Positions 10,106 through 22,300 of a stretch of 64,000 bases of DNA are shown here, piece after piece. The stretch is taken from NCBI GenBank assembly GCA_963970005.1, contig CAXAMN010025262.1:222249-286248 (forward strand). Reading direction: 5' to 3'. This stretch comes from Durusdinium trenchii. Lineage: Eukaryota; Sar; Dinophyceae; Suessiales; Symbiodiniaceae. Both the position numbers and the translations under genes were made by a program. The notes under the pieces are model-generated. The model was not told where the DNA came from and did no database searches. It saw nothing but the letters and a program-made list of their open reading frames with translations. The stretch's first letter is position 1; every line of letters begins with the position of its first letter.

Positions 10106-12870
10106 TACGAAAAATTGACCTGGTTGTGGGCTCGGATTAACTGGGGGGGGTTGTTGGTTGGAAAGTCAGACCATAGGGGGGGAAATCAACAGCCAATAAT
10201 GCTTTTAAAGTGGGCAATTTCCGGCGGCTTTGTGGGCTCGGATTAACTAGGGGGGGTTTATTAATCCTGACTTTACATTAAGAGGTCGCCCCCAAACGAG
10301 CGGAATCATGGTGGCATCATGAACCATCCTGACATGGAACTGCTGGATGAGGATGGATGAGGGATGTTTTCTTGACAAAACCATATACTCGAAGTATACA
10401 AAAAAACTCACATCCTCGAGGGTGCGGGGTCATCTTGGCTTTGACATGAAATCGGTGATCATTGGTCTGCGCGTGGCTGGCTGAACTGCTAGCAGTCTGT
10501 GACTGAGCAAGACTTGCAGCAACACTACCATCCCATGAAACACAGCCACGCGCAGCGTTCCATCTTTGAGCGGTTCACCCTGGGACGGGAATCGCATTTT
10601 CTTCAGCCCAGAACCCAGGATGTGCGCAGCCGTTCCTTGCGGTATAGTTGACTGAGTTTTGGAGAGAAGTTGGACCTCTGAATCACTGAGCGCCATTTTA
10701 GATCGGTTCATTCAACTCGGTATGCTCTGAGCCGCAAACATGTTTCCCTAAGCAAACATCACAACAGAGATGTGCACAATACCGGCTGAAGGCCAGAACC
10801 ATGACGATGGTGAGCTTTCACTTGGCATGGGGAAATGGCGACAAAAAAAGGTCACCTGGGACACTATATGGATACAAACTCCTCTGACAGTAGCACAACT
10901 ATCACGAGCTTCTATGGGCGAACGTCCGGTTCTAACTTGTCTAAATGCATGTTTTTTATTCATAAAGCTTGAACCCAAGACACCATGAGACTTCAAAATG
11001 TCACATTTGGCATCTTTGGCATTCCACCGCAGGCTGCGTCTCGTACCCGCCTCTCTCAGTGGTGCGCGTATTCCGATCTCCAGGCACCCAGGCGTTCCTA
11101 TAGCGTTCAGCGTTCGGAAGGGCGTCGAGAGGAAGCAGCAAAAAGAGTAGACACAGCAAACACCTCCTGCCAAGCAGCCATATATATGATATATATAAAT
11201 ATGTATAGATATGAAGTCATAATTTCAGATTGTGGGATGTGTCTCATTGTTTCTCTGTCAACCTCCTTGAAGGGCTATGTACGAAAGAGTTCGGATGATG
11301 TATGTGGTTTGGATTGGCTCACGCGCACGGCCGGGCCTGAGTCTCCTACTTCAGCTGAACGACCTGACAATCACCTTTGCGTCTCTTAAGGGAGAGCTTT
11401 TTGGGGGAGGAAGCACCTTGGCGAAAGCCGCCCCGCACCTCACCACGGGAGTTTTGAAAGAGGAGACGGAGAGTGACCTAAATATTCATGTCGAGAATCG
11501 GCCCCCACAAATGGGTTCTGTCTATTGAGACCCTGTGCCCGGCCTCGGGGTAAAAGGGCCCGTTCTCCACAACTGCTTCGCAACCCCATGGATTTGCTTC
11601 TCAGCTCAAACAACGTGAAAGATCAGATTCTCCAGAGTGGGGTGGCTACACCCACAAAACCAATCATCGCCAAATCCACACGGAACCAGAAGATGCCCAT
11701 CACTTCCCGAACTCCACCGAACTCAGTGCACGAACCGAGTGTCATGTGTCAATGGTCCAGACAGCACCATCACACCACCCGACAGCTCCTCCAGTTGGAC
11801 CGGTGCGTTCGGGTGATGATGCCACGTTTGACACCGCAAGAAAGGAAGCTCACAACATATACGGCCCCCCCCACCCCAAAGAAATGGACCGAGAAATGCA
11901 CCAGAAATATCTCAAAATATCTCAAAACGTCACATATATGTCTCCCACCAAACATGTTCCAAACCAGTTCTCTGTTGCCTCTTCCCCGTTCACACAAACC
12001 ACTCGCCTCGCGTTCTTTCCACCTGCCCGGAGCGCCACCCGCTAGAAGCCGCGGGAAGCCGGCTGGGCGGTCCTGCACCTTCACATCTTCAGAACCTGTG
12101 CGAAGCGCGGCGTTTCGGCTCGGCGCGGGTGGGGCAGGTGGTCACTGCGCAGAATCAACGGCGGGCTGAGGCATTTGTTGGCAGGGCAGGGCACATGAAT
12201 GAGGCATGCCCGGTGTGCCCAGCGTGCCCTGAAGATCTCACACATATACTGTTCGGTCCAAGCTTCCAAAGACAAAACACAGCAAAGCACAAGCTGGAAG
12301 GGCGTAAGACATTGTAGGACCCCCAAGTGCTTGATGTTGTTATTCTAAGGCTTCACCCTGGTGACCTGAGCCAAATGCAGGAGGTTCATGTCTGGAGCCC
12401 TAAGTCGAGGGGGCACACTGGCGCAGGGTCTACTTATTGAGCCGATGTCTTACCCCTTCGTGGGGACCCCGCATGACCCCACAAACCTGTGCATTTTTTT
12501 TTGGGGGGAGGGAGGGATAACACACACACACTTGTCATGGGGACCTTGAATCTCTGGATGGAATCTACAGGCATTGGAGTCTAAAACCATTGCAAGTGCC
12601 ATGGATGACCCCGAAGTTCTTCAGAATGATGTTACTTCCACGCCGAGAAACTCCTGCGCTTGGATGGCTTTCGAACCGATGCCGTCGATGCGGTCGGCCT
12701 CGGTGGCGGTCGAGGGTACCGGTGGGAAGAGGCCCACATGGAAGCTGACAACCACTGGTTGGTGGAGGAAGCAAGTCTTCCAAATTTTCAGGTTCCTAAT
12801 CTTCCAAAGGTGTGGATGTTGAGAGCACACCGACATCGAGCTGCCCATGCCCGCCGCCCCTCTGATTGGC
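10106..12870. other. No gene assigned
   Basis: Apart from two near-identical 'GGGCTCGGATTAACT' stretches (near 10129 and 10233) I see no repeat structure or recognisable protein. Open frames are short and lack domain signatures. A GC-rich patch at 11990-12140 may be an exon but no frame is convincing. Confidence 0.4.
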
Positions 12871-12890
12871 ATATATATATATATATATAT
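12871..12890. repeat. (AT)10 microsatellite
   Basis: Twenty alternating A/T bases. Confidence 0.95.
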
Positions 12891-12994
12891 GAGTCGAGAA
12901 GCACGCCGCCCCATTAACAAGCATACACCGAAAATAAAGCCTCAAACATTCTCAACTCCTCCTGTCAGTTCCCACACATCGTAGCTCCATTCGC

Positions 12995-13150
12995 TCATTG
13001 AACCAAGCCGTGGAAACCATGGCCTTCCGGGCCTTCTTCCACCCGACATCTCCCGACCTCCCAGTTGAAGAACGGTCTCCGCCCGAGGAACGTCACCGGC
13101 TCGGAGATCTGACGTGAGAAGGCCTTGTCGTACGCCTTCTCCGGCATGTC
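12995..13150 (-). CDS. Probable exon of an unrecognised gene
   Basis: A clear acceptor (GATGCCAG at 13151-13158) opens a frame beginning DMPEKAYDKAFSRQISEP and continuing through an aromatic/basic 'FLGRRPFFNWEVGRCRVEEG' stretch to a TGA at 12995. The composition is normal for protein and GC-rich like other exons here. A GT shortly before the stop could instead be a 5' splice site, so the 3' end is uncertain. It may be the last exon of the ankyrin-containing gene upstream. No family recognised. Confidence 0.4.
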   Translation of the reverse strand, partial: DMPEKAYDKAFSRQISEPVTFLGRRPFFNWEVGRCRVEEGPEGHGFHGLVQ

Positions 13151-14575
13151 CTGGCATCCGATGACGAGTCAGTCATCGTGGCGTGAGCGGTCGCTGCGTT
13201 CGGTGCCCAATTTGAACGGGTGCGGTTCGGGTGGACGATGGTTCTGGTGGTGGTTGAGAGCCATGGTGGTTGGGAGCGGCATTGGTGCCCCAACATTCAA
13301 CATAAATTCTTAAGAATGACCATCATAATTATTACCATTATAATTCCAGTGGCTTCATCATCGCACCCTCCTAGAGGGTGTCTTATTTGGGGGAGGTCTG
13401 AGGGCTACTCTGACGGCCATAGGCCATAGAAGGAGGGTCTTCCAAGGTCTTCCAATCTCTTCATGAGGAGAAATCCCAATTTGGGGGATGGTGACCAAAC
13501 TAATTGGGTGGTTATTGCACAACACGGTGACTAAGCATGTGCTAGCTGTGTCAGTGTGTGTGTTGCTTGTAGTTGTTTGTTTTTTTCTAAATAAGGCGGT
13601 TGGTCTTGGAACGAGGCGGTCCAACAAGGGTATCTCAATGCTACCTGACAGTACCTGTATTGTATACATGCATGTATGATTATGTATATGTCTCGTGACA
13701 ATCGGTGTTTGGAACAGGCATGGGGCTTGTGCTGAGACTTGTGCACCACATTGACATAGATGCAGTGCAAGCCTGCCCCCCATGCCAATTGTTAGATTAT
13801 GATTATGTACATCTCACGACTCTCTTACTTCCTCTCCAGCCTTCTGTACAAAATCAAAAATAGGAGAAAATAACAACAAACCACATGAGTCTAAGATGTC
13901 CCAAATGTCTTCGCAAAGAGACTCGTCCCAAATGTCCTCGCAAAGTGCAAAAGGCTCTTCAATCAGTTTCTCCAAGCCCCCCTTCCTTAGAAGCAGCCAA
14001 GCAACCTCACAAAGAGCTTCGGCATAGGTGTAGTAGGTGTCACTGCGGAAGGCCATTGGGGTTCGTTCAAAAACAGCACCCGGAGAACAGCGCGGTTAAG
14101 CTTTTTGTGCCTTTGAGCCGAAACGCTCATGCGGATGGCAAAAAATAGAGGTGACATTAGGTGACCAAGGGCATGTGAGAAGAGCACTTGAAACGTCACT
14201 CAAGAAGTGGGGGACTGATGCGATGCACGATGAAGCTGAGCCAACGAGCCATACATGCCAACAAATGGACGACAGCTTGCACACATCGGGTCTGTCTGAC
14301 TCAGAAGTTCCATCTTGCGGGCAGGTGTCGTCGTGCAGTTCCCAATGCATTTGGTCTTCTTGGGGGTTGTGTGGCCCCATTTCCAGTCCGGCTGTTTGGT
14401 AGGTTCAGCTCCCACATCTATATATTTACGTCCTGGGGGAAACTGTGTCCATTCATTTGGCACTTAGGACGGATGCTCTTGCTGCCAGGACTATTTATCT
14501 TGGCTCCTGCTCCCAAATAACTCCACCTGCCACCTGCCACTCCTGGCCACCTGCCACACCTGGCCCTCCGCGCAC

Positions 14576-14691
14576 CGGCGGCTCCTTGAGAAATCAGCCA
14601 CTGCACGTTCACCGCATCCCCGCCCTCCGCCGCGTAGTGCAGCGCCGTGCGGTGCCGCGTATCGGTGGTCTCCACGGGCACCTGCCGACAC
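14576..14691 (-). CDS. Ankyrin-repeat exon
   Basis: The exon is bounded by an acceptor (GTCGGCAG) and a GT donor (GCCG|GTGCGCGG). Its frame reads VETTDTRHRTALHYAAEGGD followed by VNVQWLISQGA. This is a nearly ideal ankyrin repeat: the T-A-L-H-Y-A-A core, Gly-Gly turn and V..LI..GA helix. Ankyrin repeats bind proteins; the partner is unknown. It probably belongs with the ankyrin exons near 17.8 and 19.3 kb on the same strand, though the complete transcript cannot be traced. The flanking 13.2-14.5 and 14.7-16.3 kb are mostly intron-like; a Leu-rich open frame at 15084-15329 may be a further exon. Confidence 0.72.
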
Positions 14692-14901
14692 TGCGGCACT
14701 GGTCCAAGTTAGGATGAAACAATGGATCATGACATACCTCTTCTAAGCCTCGACTCTAATACATCCTAATACCTCAGACCGGCGGCCTGGTGTGAGATAC
14801 GGTGGGAAGGTTTTTGGGTGGATAGATACCAGCACCCGACTTCACAGGTCACCACTTGACACTTGAAAAAGTCTACAAAAGCCACCATTTTTCCGAGTCT
14901 G

Positions 14902-14972
14902 GCCCAGTGGATGATGATGGGGCCTGGTTTGCAGGCCTTGTTCAAAAATAGTGTTCTTGTTTATTCGCCTTC
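14902..14972 (+). repeat. Dispersed repeat family B, copy 1
   Basis: It begins CCCAGTGGATGATGATGG and continues with GCCTGGTTTGCAGGCCTTG and a TTCAAAAATAGTG stretch. It shares nearly its full length with a copy at 23931 and in part with one at 41028. Confidence 0.8.
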
Positions 14973-16364
14973 ATCAGAGTTGTAGCCTTGACATGGGACC
15001 AGCGAGGCACATTAAACATCCATCATCCAAAAAGCCCTGATAAGATCTGATAAGAGCATCCTCACCCTTCCAAACCTTCCACCTCACTGGCCAAGTCCTC
15101 CGCGGTCACCAGAGGACTCCGTGCATGCCGTGCACAATCGCCCGTTTCCCGCCTGCAGAAGCTGCGCCAGCTGCAGCAAGGTGCCTGAAGAGACAGATCC
15201 GGGCAGTCCCGCCACCTGCGGCGCTGCGGACCGCGGCTGCGGAAGCGAGAACGAGTGAGGCCGAGAGTCGAGTTCGGCCGGGCCGAAAGGAGCCTGGATC
15301 TTGGGAGGGTAGGGGTTTAGGAGACTCATGGAGTCGAAGTTAAAGGCAGTTCACCCATCTTTCGAAGGTGAAGACGTTTCATGGTTCTTCTTTTTTTGCA
15401 GAGTCGTAGAGCGATGCACTCGGATGCAATGATTGCTTATAGACCTGCAGCTTTTTGGGCTTTAAGATACAATAAGATGTTCCGAATCCAAAGCTGACTG
15501 CCCTTCCAAAACTGACTAGGTTGGGGACTGACTCAGTTCAAATACACCCAAAGATACCCAAAGACTGACTGGGAAAACAAAGACAACCTGTTAGTCTTGA
15601 CCAGAAAAAACATCCCAAAACCGACGGACTCTCTGACAGGCGCGTCTCGGTCCCTTCTCTCAGCGCTCCCACCGTGTGCCATGGCAACGCTCCCCAAGAG
15701 GTCACTGTCGAAAGCGACTGTGCGCCCAAGCGGCGCAGCTCCTGGATCTCAAGCTGAATCAGATTAGATCAAGCTGCTGGATCTCAGAGTATAATATATC
15801 AATTTGTATTTCTAGAGTCATGGAGCTGCACTCCAAGAACCACTCCAAGACCTCCAAGAACATGGAGCTCCCTTCGATTTATCATCCTTTATCTGTTCGC
15901 ACCGGTGGGTGTCGAACACTTTGGAACGCCGTTCGGCCGTTCATTATGGAAGCCAATTCACTGGGGCAAAGGCAAAGACCTTTGTGTTTTTGGCAAGCAG
16001 GGGTGTTTGTTCAGTGTATCCAACAGCCATAAGAGACACAACAGGGCAACTGTTAGAAGCAATATACAGAGTCGTATCCTGGTTGCTTGGTGCAAATGCT
16101 CACCAGTCGCAACATGGTTGAATACTCAAAGGCATTCCATTCGAAACAGCTTCCTTCTGGCTGATGATGGAAAACCTGTCACAAAACCAGCCACCATGTC
16201 TTGGACCAGATTGGTGTCTGCAGAATAAAACCCCTCGACATGCGAGGCTGATCTCAACTGCGCTGCTCGTTTCACAAAAAGACTCTTCCTTGTATTATTT
16301 GGTAGGCCGTCAAACCTCCATGGCTTGCCCCAAGCCTTTGGTGTTCACACCACCAAAGGCGGCC

Positions 16365-16546
16365 GGCATGGGCCGCTCCAACCGCGCCACAAAAAGCGAT
16401 CCAAATCTCGATCTAGCGTCCAGCGTCCGGCGTCGTCCTCTCCGCGGGTCCTCGAAGAGTGTGAGATCCGCGTTGAGATGGGCCAACTGCTCCCCCGTCA
16501 CCGCATTGGCGCTCGTCACCACTCGTTGCGCCAGTACCGGATCTGG
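16365..16546 (-). CDS. Probable exon of an unrecognised gene
   Basis: An acceptor (GTAGCAG) opens a frame starting PDPVLAQRVVTSANAVTGEQ and running through LAHLNADLTLFEDPRRGRRR to a Pro-rich 'LERPMPAAF' end near a GT donor. The codon use and the balanced amphipathic composition look like true coding sequence, and the other five frames are broken or low in complexity. I do not recognise the domain. The strand and spacing suggest membership in the ankyrin-containing transcript, but I could not confirm phase continuity with a neighbour. Confidence 0.5.
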
Positions 16547-16959
16547 CTGCTACACCATGCGCGCTACACCATGGAGGCCAGGACAGAGGAGCAAAGGCAG
16601 TTGGTGGGTATAGATTGGGCTTCTTCCCATTAGCTGGACACAAAGTGGCTCATCAAAAAGTTGAACTGAACAGGCTGTATATCTCGTGTTTGTTTCTTTA
16701 TAGTCTTTCGGGTGATCAAATGGGATCTCCAGTGGCCGGGAAGATGTTTCATCCAAAATCGGTGGTGGACACATACCACTGATGGAATCCTTGTTCAAGC
16801 AACTGGCAAAAGCCACAGCACATCCGACATCCGGTAAACAAAAGAACATCCCCGAAAACAACTCCCATGAGTTCAACCACTGAGTGTTGCAGGTCTTTCC
16901 AACCTCCTCACCACGCACCTCCCATCACTGGAACATGGCCCCTCGCCATCCTGGCCTGC

Positions 16960-17120
16960 TAGCTCGACGTAGCGTAGCACTGCCAAGGCCTGGTCCGTAG
17001 CACGAAAGGCTCAAGCGGAACTCCAGAGATGCGCCAAAGCCCGTTGTCGCGCACCAAGTGGAGTTGAGCCAAACAAGTGACAGGCAACGCCGTGGAGTTG
17101 ATGTAAGCTGACGTGCAGTG
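16960..17120 (-). CDS. Probable exon of an unrecognised gene
   Basis: The frame reads TALPVTCLAQLHLVRDNGLW, then RISGVPLEPFVLRTRPWQCY. The aromatic/hydrophobic pattern and even codon use argue for coding sequence. Possible acceptors lie at both ends of a short CAGTCCCACTG stretch, and a GC donor may precede the in-frame TAG near 16961. It is the next exon upstream of the one at 16365-16546. Function unknown. Confidence 0.42.
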
Positions 17121-17666
17121 GGACTGCACGACTACGGGGCGGGGGGCTGTCACAATTGGAATGAGGAGACTCCTGAAAGACCGAAGATCAAGGCCTCAAA
17201 GCGAGTGCAAAAAGGTCCCAACAAAATGCCCAAATGGTCTACCTATTCAACAAAACAAGCAAGTGCACATGCTGGAGTGATGCCCAACTTCCGAAGCAAC
17301 ACGTTCGGCCTTGAGCGGGAGATGTACTCCCCAAAGCCTACTGAAACAGCCAGCTGTGTCACACCCTCTTCCTGGGCGAAGCCATACATGCAGTAACAGT
17401 CCCAATCAATATTCCTGAGATGCAAAGCAAACGCCCGTATTAAAACTATAGGAATATACCCCCGCCACTCTCCTGGTAAGACAAAACATCTGCCCTCATC
17501 GCTGCTTACCAGAAAAAGAAGGTTTAAAAGCAATCTATATAAAACAACACGGAAAGTCATTGAAACATCTAAACACTGAACGTGCACATCAAACACACAT
17601 AAAACACACACACACACACACAAAACATGAACAGCACTATGAACAGCTACCAGCACCCTGAACAGC

Positions 17667-17727
17667 GGGTGCCCTGTCTGGAAGCCTTTTCGTGGGGTAG
17701 TGTGGAGTAGTCCAGCCAGGACACCCC
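17667..17727. repeat. Dispersed inverted-repeat family D, copy 1
   Basis: The left arm GGGTGCCCTGTCTGGA and right arm TCCAGCCAGGACACCCC are near-complementary and enclose about 28 bp. The same arrangement occurs at 32565-32623. Confidence 0.8.
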
Positions 17728-17803
17728 GACAGATGTCAGGTATGGTATACAATCCTTTTCAATGTCATGACCGACCCTCCCAGGGTTCACGTCTTCCACT
17801 CAC

Positions 17804-17896
17804 CCGCCTCGCTGAAGCGCCGGTGCCGCAGCGCCCGGTGCAACGGCTGATCGCCCCAGGTGTCGAAGAGCAGGAGCTGATGGAGGACCTCAGCGA
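17804..17896 (-). CDS. Ankyrin-like exon
   Basis: The frame reads EHVAEVLHQLLLFDTWGDQP then LHRALRHRRFSEAG and ends at a strong donor (AGGCGG|GTGAGTGG). 'GDQPLHRALRHRR' corresponds to the G-x-T-P-L-H-x-A core of an ankyrin repeat, preceded by the helix of the previous unit. The 5' border is less certain; an ACCAG acceptor fits. The donor phase is 1. Probably part of the same gene as the ankyrin exons at 14.6 and 19.3 kb. Confidence 0.62.
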
Positions 17897-19266
17897 CGTG
17901 CTCCGCTGGTCCGGAAGGTGGGGGAGATGGAGATGGGGAGGCCGGTGCAAAAAGCCGGCTCTGGTGGAAGCAGCTGCGATCTGAAGGGTAGCTGCAGGGA
18001 CCCTGCAAATGCCGGGGGCAAGACGCTGGAATTGGTGGTTCCAGGTGCCCAACATCCGAACTTTGATGAACGTTCCTTTGAAAGGTCCAGACGGAGAATT
18101 CGTGAGAGATCTCAACCACCAAACACAGATAGTAAACCAAGCAAAGAAACGGGTTGAGGACTTTGCAGGTGCAAGTCATCAGCCTTGCTCATTCCAGGTG
18201 TGCAGCTAAGCGTATGAGCCGTATGAGTGATCACAGTCTCTGGTGATGAGTCATGAGGTCAACTGTCCGAATTGCTTGAGGGCGAGGGAAAACCTGCAGG
18301 AAACCCATCGTTTTTGGTGGGTAAAACCTCATGGGTTTCCTGTAGATGTTCCCTTCCAACCCACCCCATGAAGCCTATGGCTTCGTCGGCGATCGCTCGC
18401 AAAAGGGCCCCTAGGCCCCAGGCCATGCTCAGAGGCAACTGGAAAGCCACCGGCTGCAGCAAAGCCCATGCAGCTGAGTGGTGAAGTAGAGAAAGGCCCT
18501 GTGGATCAGGTGGATCCGGGTCGGTTTAGTGCCACCGGCTGCGGGTGTAGGGAGACGTGCGGTGAGACCTGCGTTTTTGTGACCACATCCCTAAGACTTA
18601 AACATGCTGTAAGCCTAGTAGGTCGACTCTTTTTCTCAAGAACTTAGACATTTGAAGTTTGACCGGCTGGCCTGGCGAAAAAGAAAGAAGCGCCAGTTGC
18701 TTGTCAGCCGTTTTCTTGAGCAATCAGCCTCCAACTTTGTTTGACAGGCAGTCCAAACAAAATCCCTGGAGCATGACAAAGAGAAAGCACCGTTGCAAAA
18801 TTGCTGTGCCAAAAGGAAAACACTTGTGGTCTACCTCTTTCGAACCTCCTTCGATCCTACCGTTTGGGAGCTCAACAAGCGCGTGCTCCGCGGCCCGCCT
18901 GGTGATCAATGACCGAGCAGTTGGCGCCCAAACCGATGAGGGTCCTCCGCGAGGACGTCGGACCGGCCCAGTGGAGCCTCCATCGTTTGGCCCAACGAGC
19001 CACTTTGGAGCCTCCAATGCGCTGTTTACAGGGTTAGAACGTGGTATGAAGGAGACCTATCCCCTGTATTCAGCGTGACATCGCGCCTCTTAGAACCTAT
19101 AACCTACAAACGTTGTGGCCATCCGAGTGCAACAAGAACATACCTCTTGTTGAGGCTCAAGGTGTGGCCTCAACAGGTGTAGTGGATTGGAGTTTGTTTA
19201 CTTGGAAACCTCCTGCAATGAAACTGACGTCGGCCCGCTCCAAAGGGCTCGGCGACTCCTCGTGAC

Positions 19267-19339
19267 CTGGAACCCGCGGCTCGCCGCCGCCAATAAGGGC
19301 GTCACCCCAGAGCCTCGGGGGTGAAGCGCCACCATCGAT
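19267..19339 (-). CDS. Short ankyrin-like exon
   Basis: It lies between an acceptor (CTGGCAG) and a GT donor (TTCCAG|GTCACG). The frame SMVALHPRGSGVTPLLAAAS ends with RGFQ. The G-V-T-P-L-L-A-A-A-S-R-G run matches the ankyrin core. It is only 73 nt long, typical of the tiny exons in this window. Confidence 0.5.
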
Positions 19340-22300
19340 CTGCCAGGGTGGGGTCCAGAGTATTTGGGGCCCGCTCCGGAGTGATGTGCTTCATGGTGTT
19401 TTTCATGGTTTCTTCAGTTCTTCCTGATATGCTCAGAGCTATGTGTTTAAAAACGCAACTGCGGTGTTCATGGTGCATGATTGTTGCATGTCCTTTCTTT
19501 TCTCACCTTGTCTCGCTCACGCTTGAGCTTCGCCCAGCGTGTTCGGACACCAGGCACTGCTATTTTTTGACAAAGGCTGAGATTTGGCCAGTGGTGAAAC
19601 TCCCCACATTCCCTGGACTAAACATGATGTCCCGCAAAATTTGGAACGCGGGACAAGGGGTGTCAATGGCATAATATGTCATACAGTAGCAAGTCTGCAT
19701 GACAAGAACATGCTCCATACAGCATGAAAACAGCACTGCCTGGCCCGCGGCCGACTAGCGCTAGTTCGCCCGTCACATCAAGAGCACCTGAATTGGCCCC
19801 CGATGGCCATGACTCGCCGGTCACATCCGGTTCGTGGTCCGCCACTGGTTCACAGCAACAACTCCCCAGTCGTCTCACGCCATGTTTGTACACCCCATGC
19901 ACCTCGCTGGTTACCGGGTTATACCATACCCCCCAAGCATTCGCAGCCATTGGCGTCACATCCGGCGATTGCTACATGCTGCGGATGTCAGCGAGCCAGA
20001 AATCTTCGGGTGAGACGGGTGATGTCGTCGACGCAGGGTGAATTGGGTTGGATGTCAGTGTGTGTAGAGGCTCGCTCGGGCACTTCGAACCTAGCACAAT
20101 CGATCCCAAAGGTTCGATGTTTCAGGTTTCTCCTGTAACCTCTCATGGGACTGGTACCCATCAGTCGGGGTGGTGGTGCCAGAAGGGGTCAATGTGTAGG
20201 CATTTTTGTGACAAACACTGTGACAAACATGGAGTATCTGGGTGTTGTATTTACATTCTTTTACATTGGTGAATGTAGGGGTGAATGTAGGTTCACATGA
20301 TCATACATGGAGTTTCTGGGCAGTGTGCAGTTCGAGAAACTCCAACCATGAGCCGTTTTCTGGATCATGACTGAGGGTTAATATACACATTGACATCAGT
20401 ATTGACATCACTACCATCAATTGTGTGAAGGCCGGTGTGGCATATCAATCCTTCATTCACTCTGAGTCTGTTTCAGCAGCTGCTTCTTCAGCTCCAAGAC
20501 CTCTGCCCCCTTCTTCTCCGGAAACTTCATATCGCGCTTGCTCACCATTCCTGAACTTTCTGTCGCTTGCTCACCACGTCCGTCACGCGTTTCGCGTGTC
20601 GCGTTTCGCGTGTTGCGCGTTGCGCCCTTCGTTGGGGCTTCTCCGGCGGATCTCACGGGGGGGTCTCCGGTGAGCTATCGCAGGCCGTCGCGGTGGTCAC
20701 CGGGGGCAGTTGATGGCACAGCTGGAGCAACTTGATTGAGGCTTCGGTGTCCGGAAGAATTGGAGGGAGTGATGCGAACACACTTCCAAGAGTGTGCCAA
20801 TCTCCAAGTGCAAAAACAACAAACCACACATCAATTCAATTTAAGGTGGATGATGATTGTAAGTGTGAGTGCAAGCGGCTCACACAAAAATAAGGTGTTG
20901 AATGACAGGTTCTTTTGGGGCCGGGCCGGGGAGACTGTGCAGGGAACGAGGTTAATTGATCCACGTACAATGACCAAGATCTGCTGAGGGTGCTACCGCC
21001 CACAAAAAGCCCGTTGCTTCCACAGCTGCTACTCAGCTACTCCGACTGCGGAAACTCGAGGTTTAAAGGCCGAAGTGAATGCTTCGTTCGCATCGTTTTG
21101 GCCGAAGCAGCGAAGCACTTGGAGAGCCAAGGGGTTCCAAGCATCTATGGCATGGTTCTATGCAGTTATAATTTCTGCCCGAGCTTTTTAGAACTATGTG
21201 TTGGCTGAATGAGTTCAGGCTCGCACACTGGAGAATTTCTTTTGGTCCAAGTGACCCGCAGAATGGCAGTAAATGTCAGGTTGAACACAAGTAACAGCGT
21301 GGCAAACCTTCCGTTGGTATTGGGATGAGCCCCGAGCACTCAGCAAAGTAAACTCTGCAGAATGCTGCCCCAATCTTCCTCCTTTGCGGTCTCCCAAATA
21401 CATGCCTTAACTAGCAAGGGTGGTTGGGGCTCCCTGTTTCAGGAAGAACTGGCTACGCCCCGGCTCCGCCTCGAAACAACGTTTCTCTGCCGCCGACGAC
21501 GGACGATCGAACAAGGCCATCGCTTGTTTCACCGACGAAGGATCTCCACGTCCACAGATGTTGTCGACGATGGATCTCGATGAGGCGATTCAACTCGCGG
21601 AGAGGAATGTCCTCGGAGCACGTCGAAGTCTTCCTGGTCTTCGAATGTCTTTGATTCCCAGGGTATATGATATATCACTTGTGATAGATCTATATGCGAT
21701 ACCTTCTCACCATATGGCTTCGGTTCGTTGGTGCCACCCCTCCCCCGCCTGCTCCAGCGCAGCGAAGTTGGGCCGATCGGTGGAGAAACACTTCACGGAG
21801 AGGAAGCCATAGTCCTCCTGGTTCTCCTGGAAGTCCTGCCGTGGTTTCGAAGAAGAAGGGCACCCCGAACAAGTCCGACCGAACGAGTCCGACCGAACGA
21901 AGTCACTGGGCACCCCACCAGGACCCCCGACCAGTCGTGACGTTTGTTTTGGGGGAGATGTTCATCCTCCACCATCCCTGCACAGAATTTCGATGGATGC
22001 ATCCCTCCCAAATTGTGAGACAAGAAGAAACATCCCACATCCCTGCAGATTTGTGGAGGCCAATCTTCTCCTGAACCAAAGCTTGAAGCTCTTCCATGCG
22101 TGGTCGCCGCAGCTCGCAAATCAAGCCACTGAGCGGAGGAAGCAGCTCGCGACTGTTGCAGAAAACGAACTCAGGATCCCCAACTGTTTAACCTAACTGA
22201 TATTATTGAATCTATATCCAAAATGAACAGTTGGCTAATTATATTGGATACTAATTATTGGACTCCAAACTGTTTAACCTCTAAAGCGGGCAATGAATTC

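Noticed and set aside
9383..10118. Long poly-Tyr, poly-Leu and poly-Ser open frames
   Set aside because: They are translations of trinucleotide microsatellites with no flanking protein sequence.
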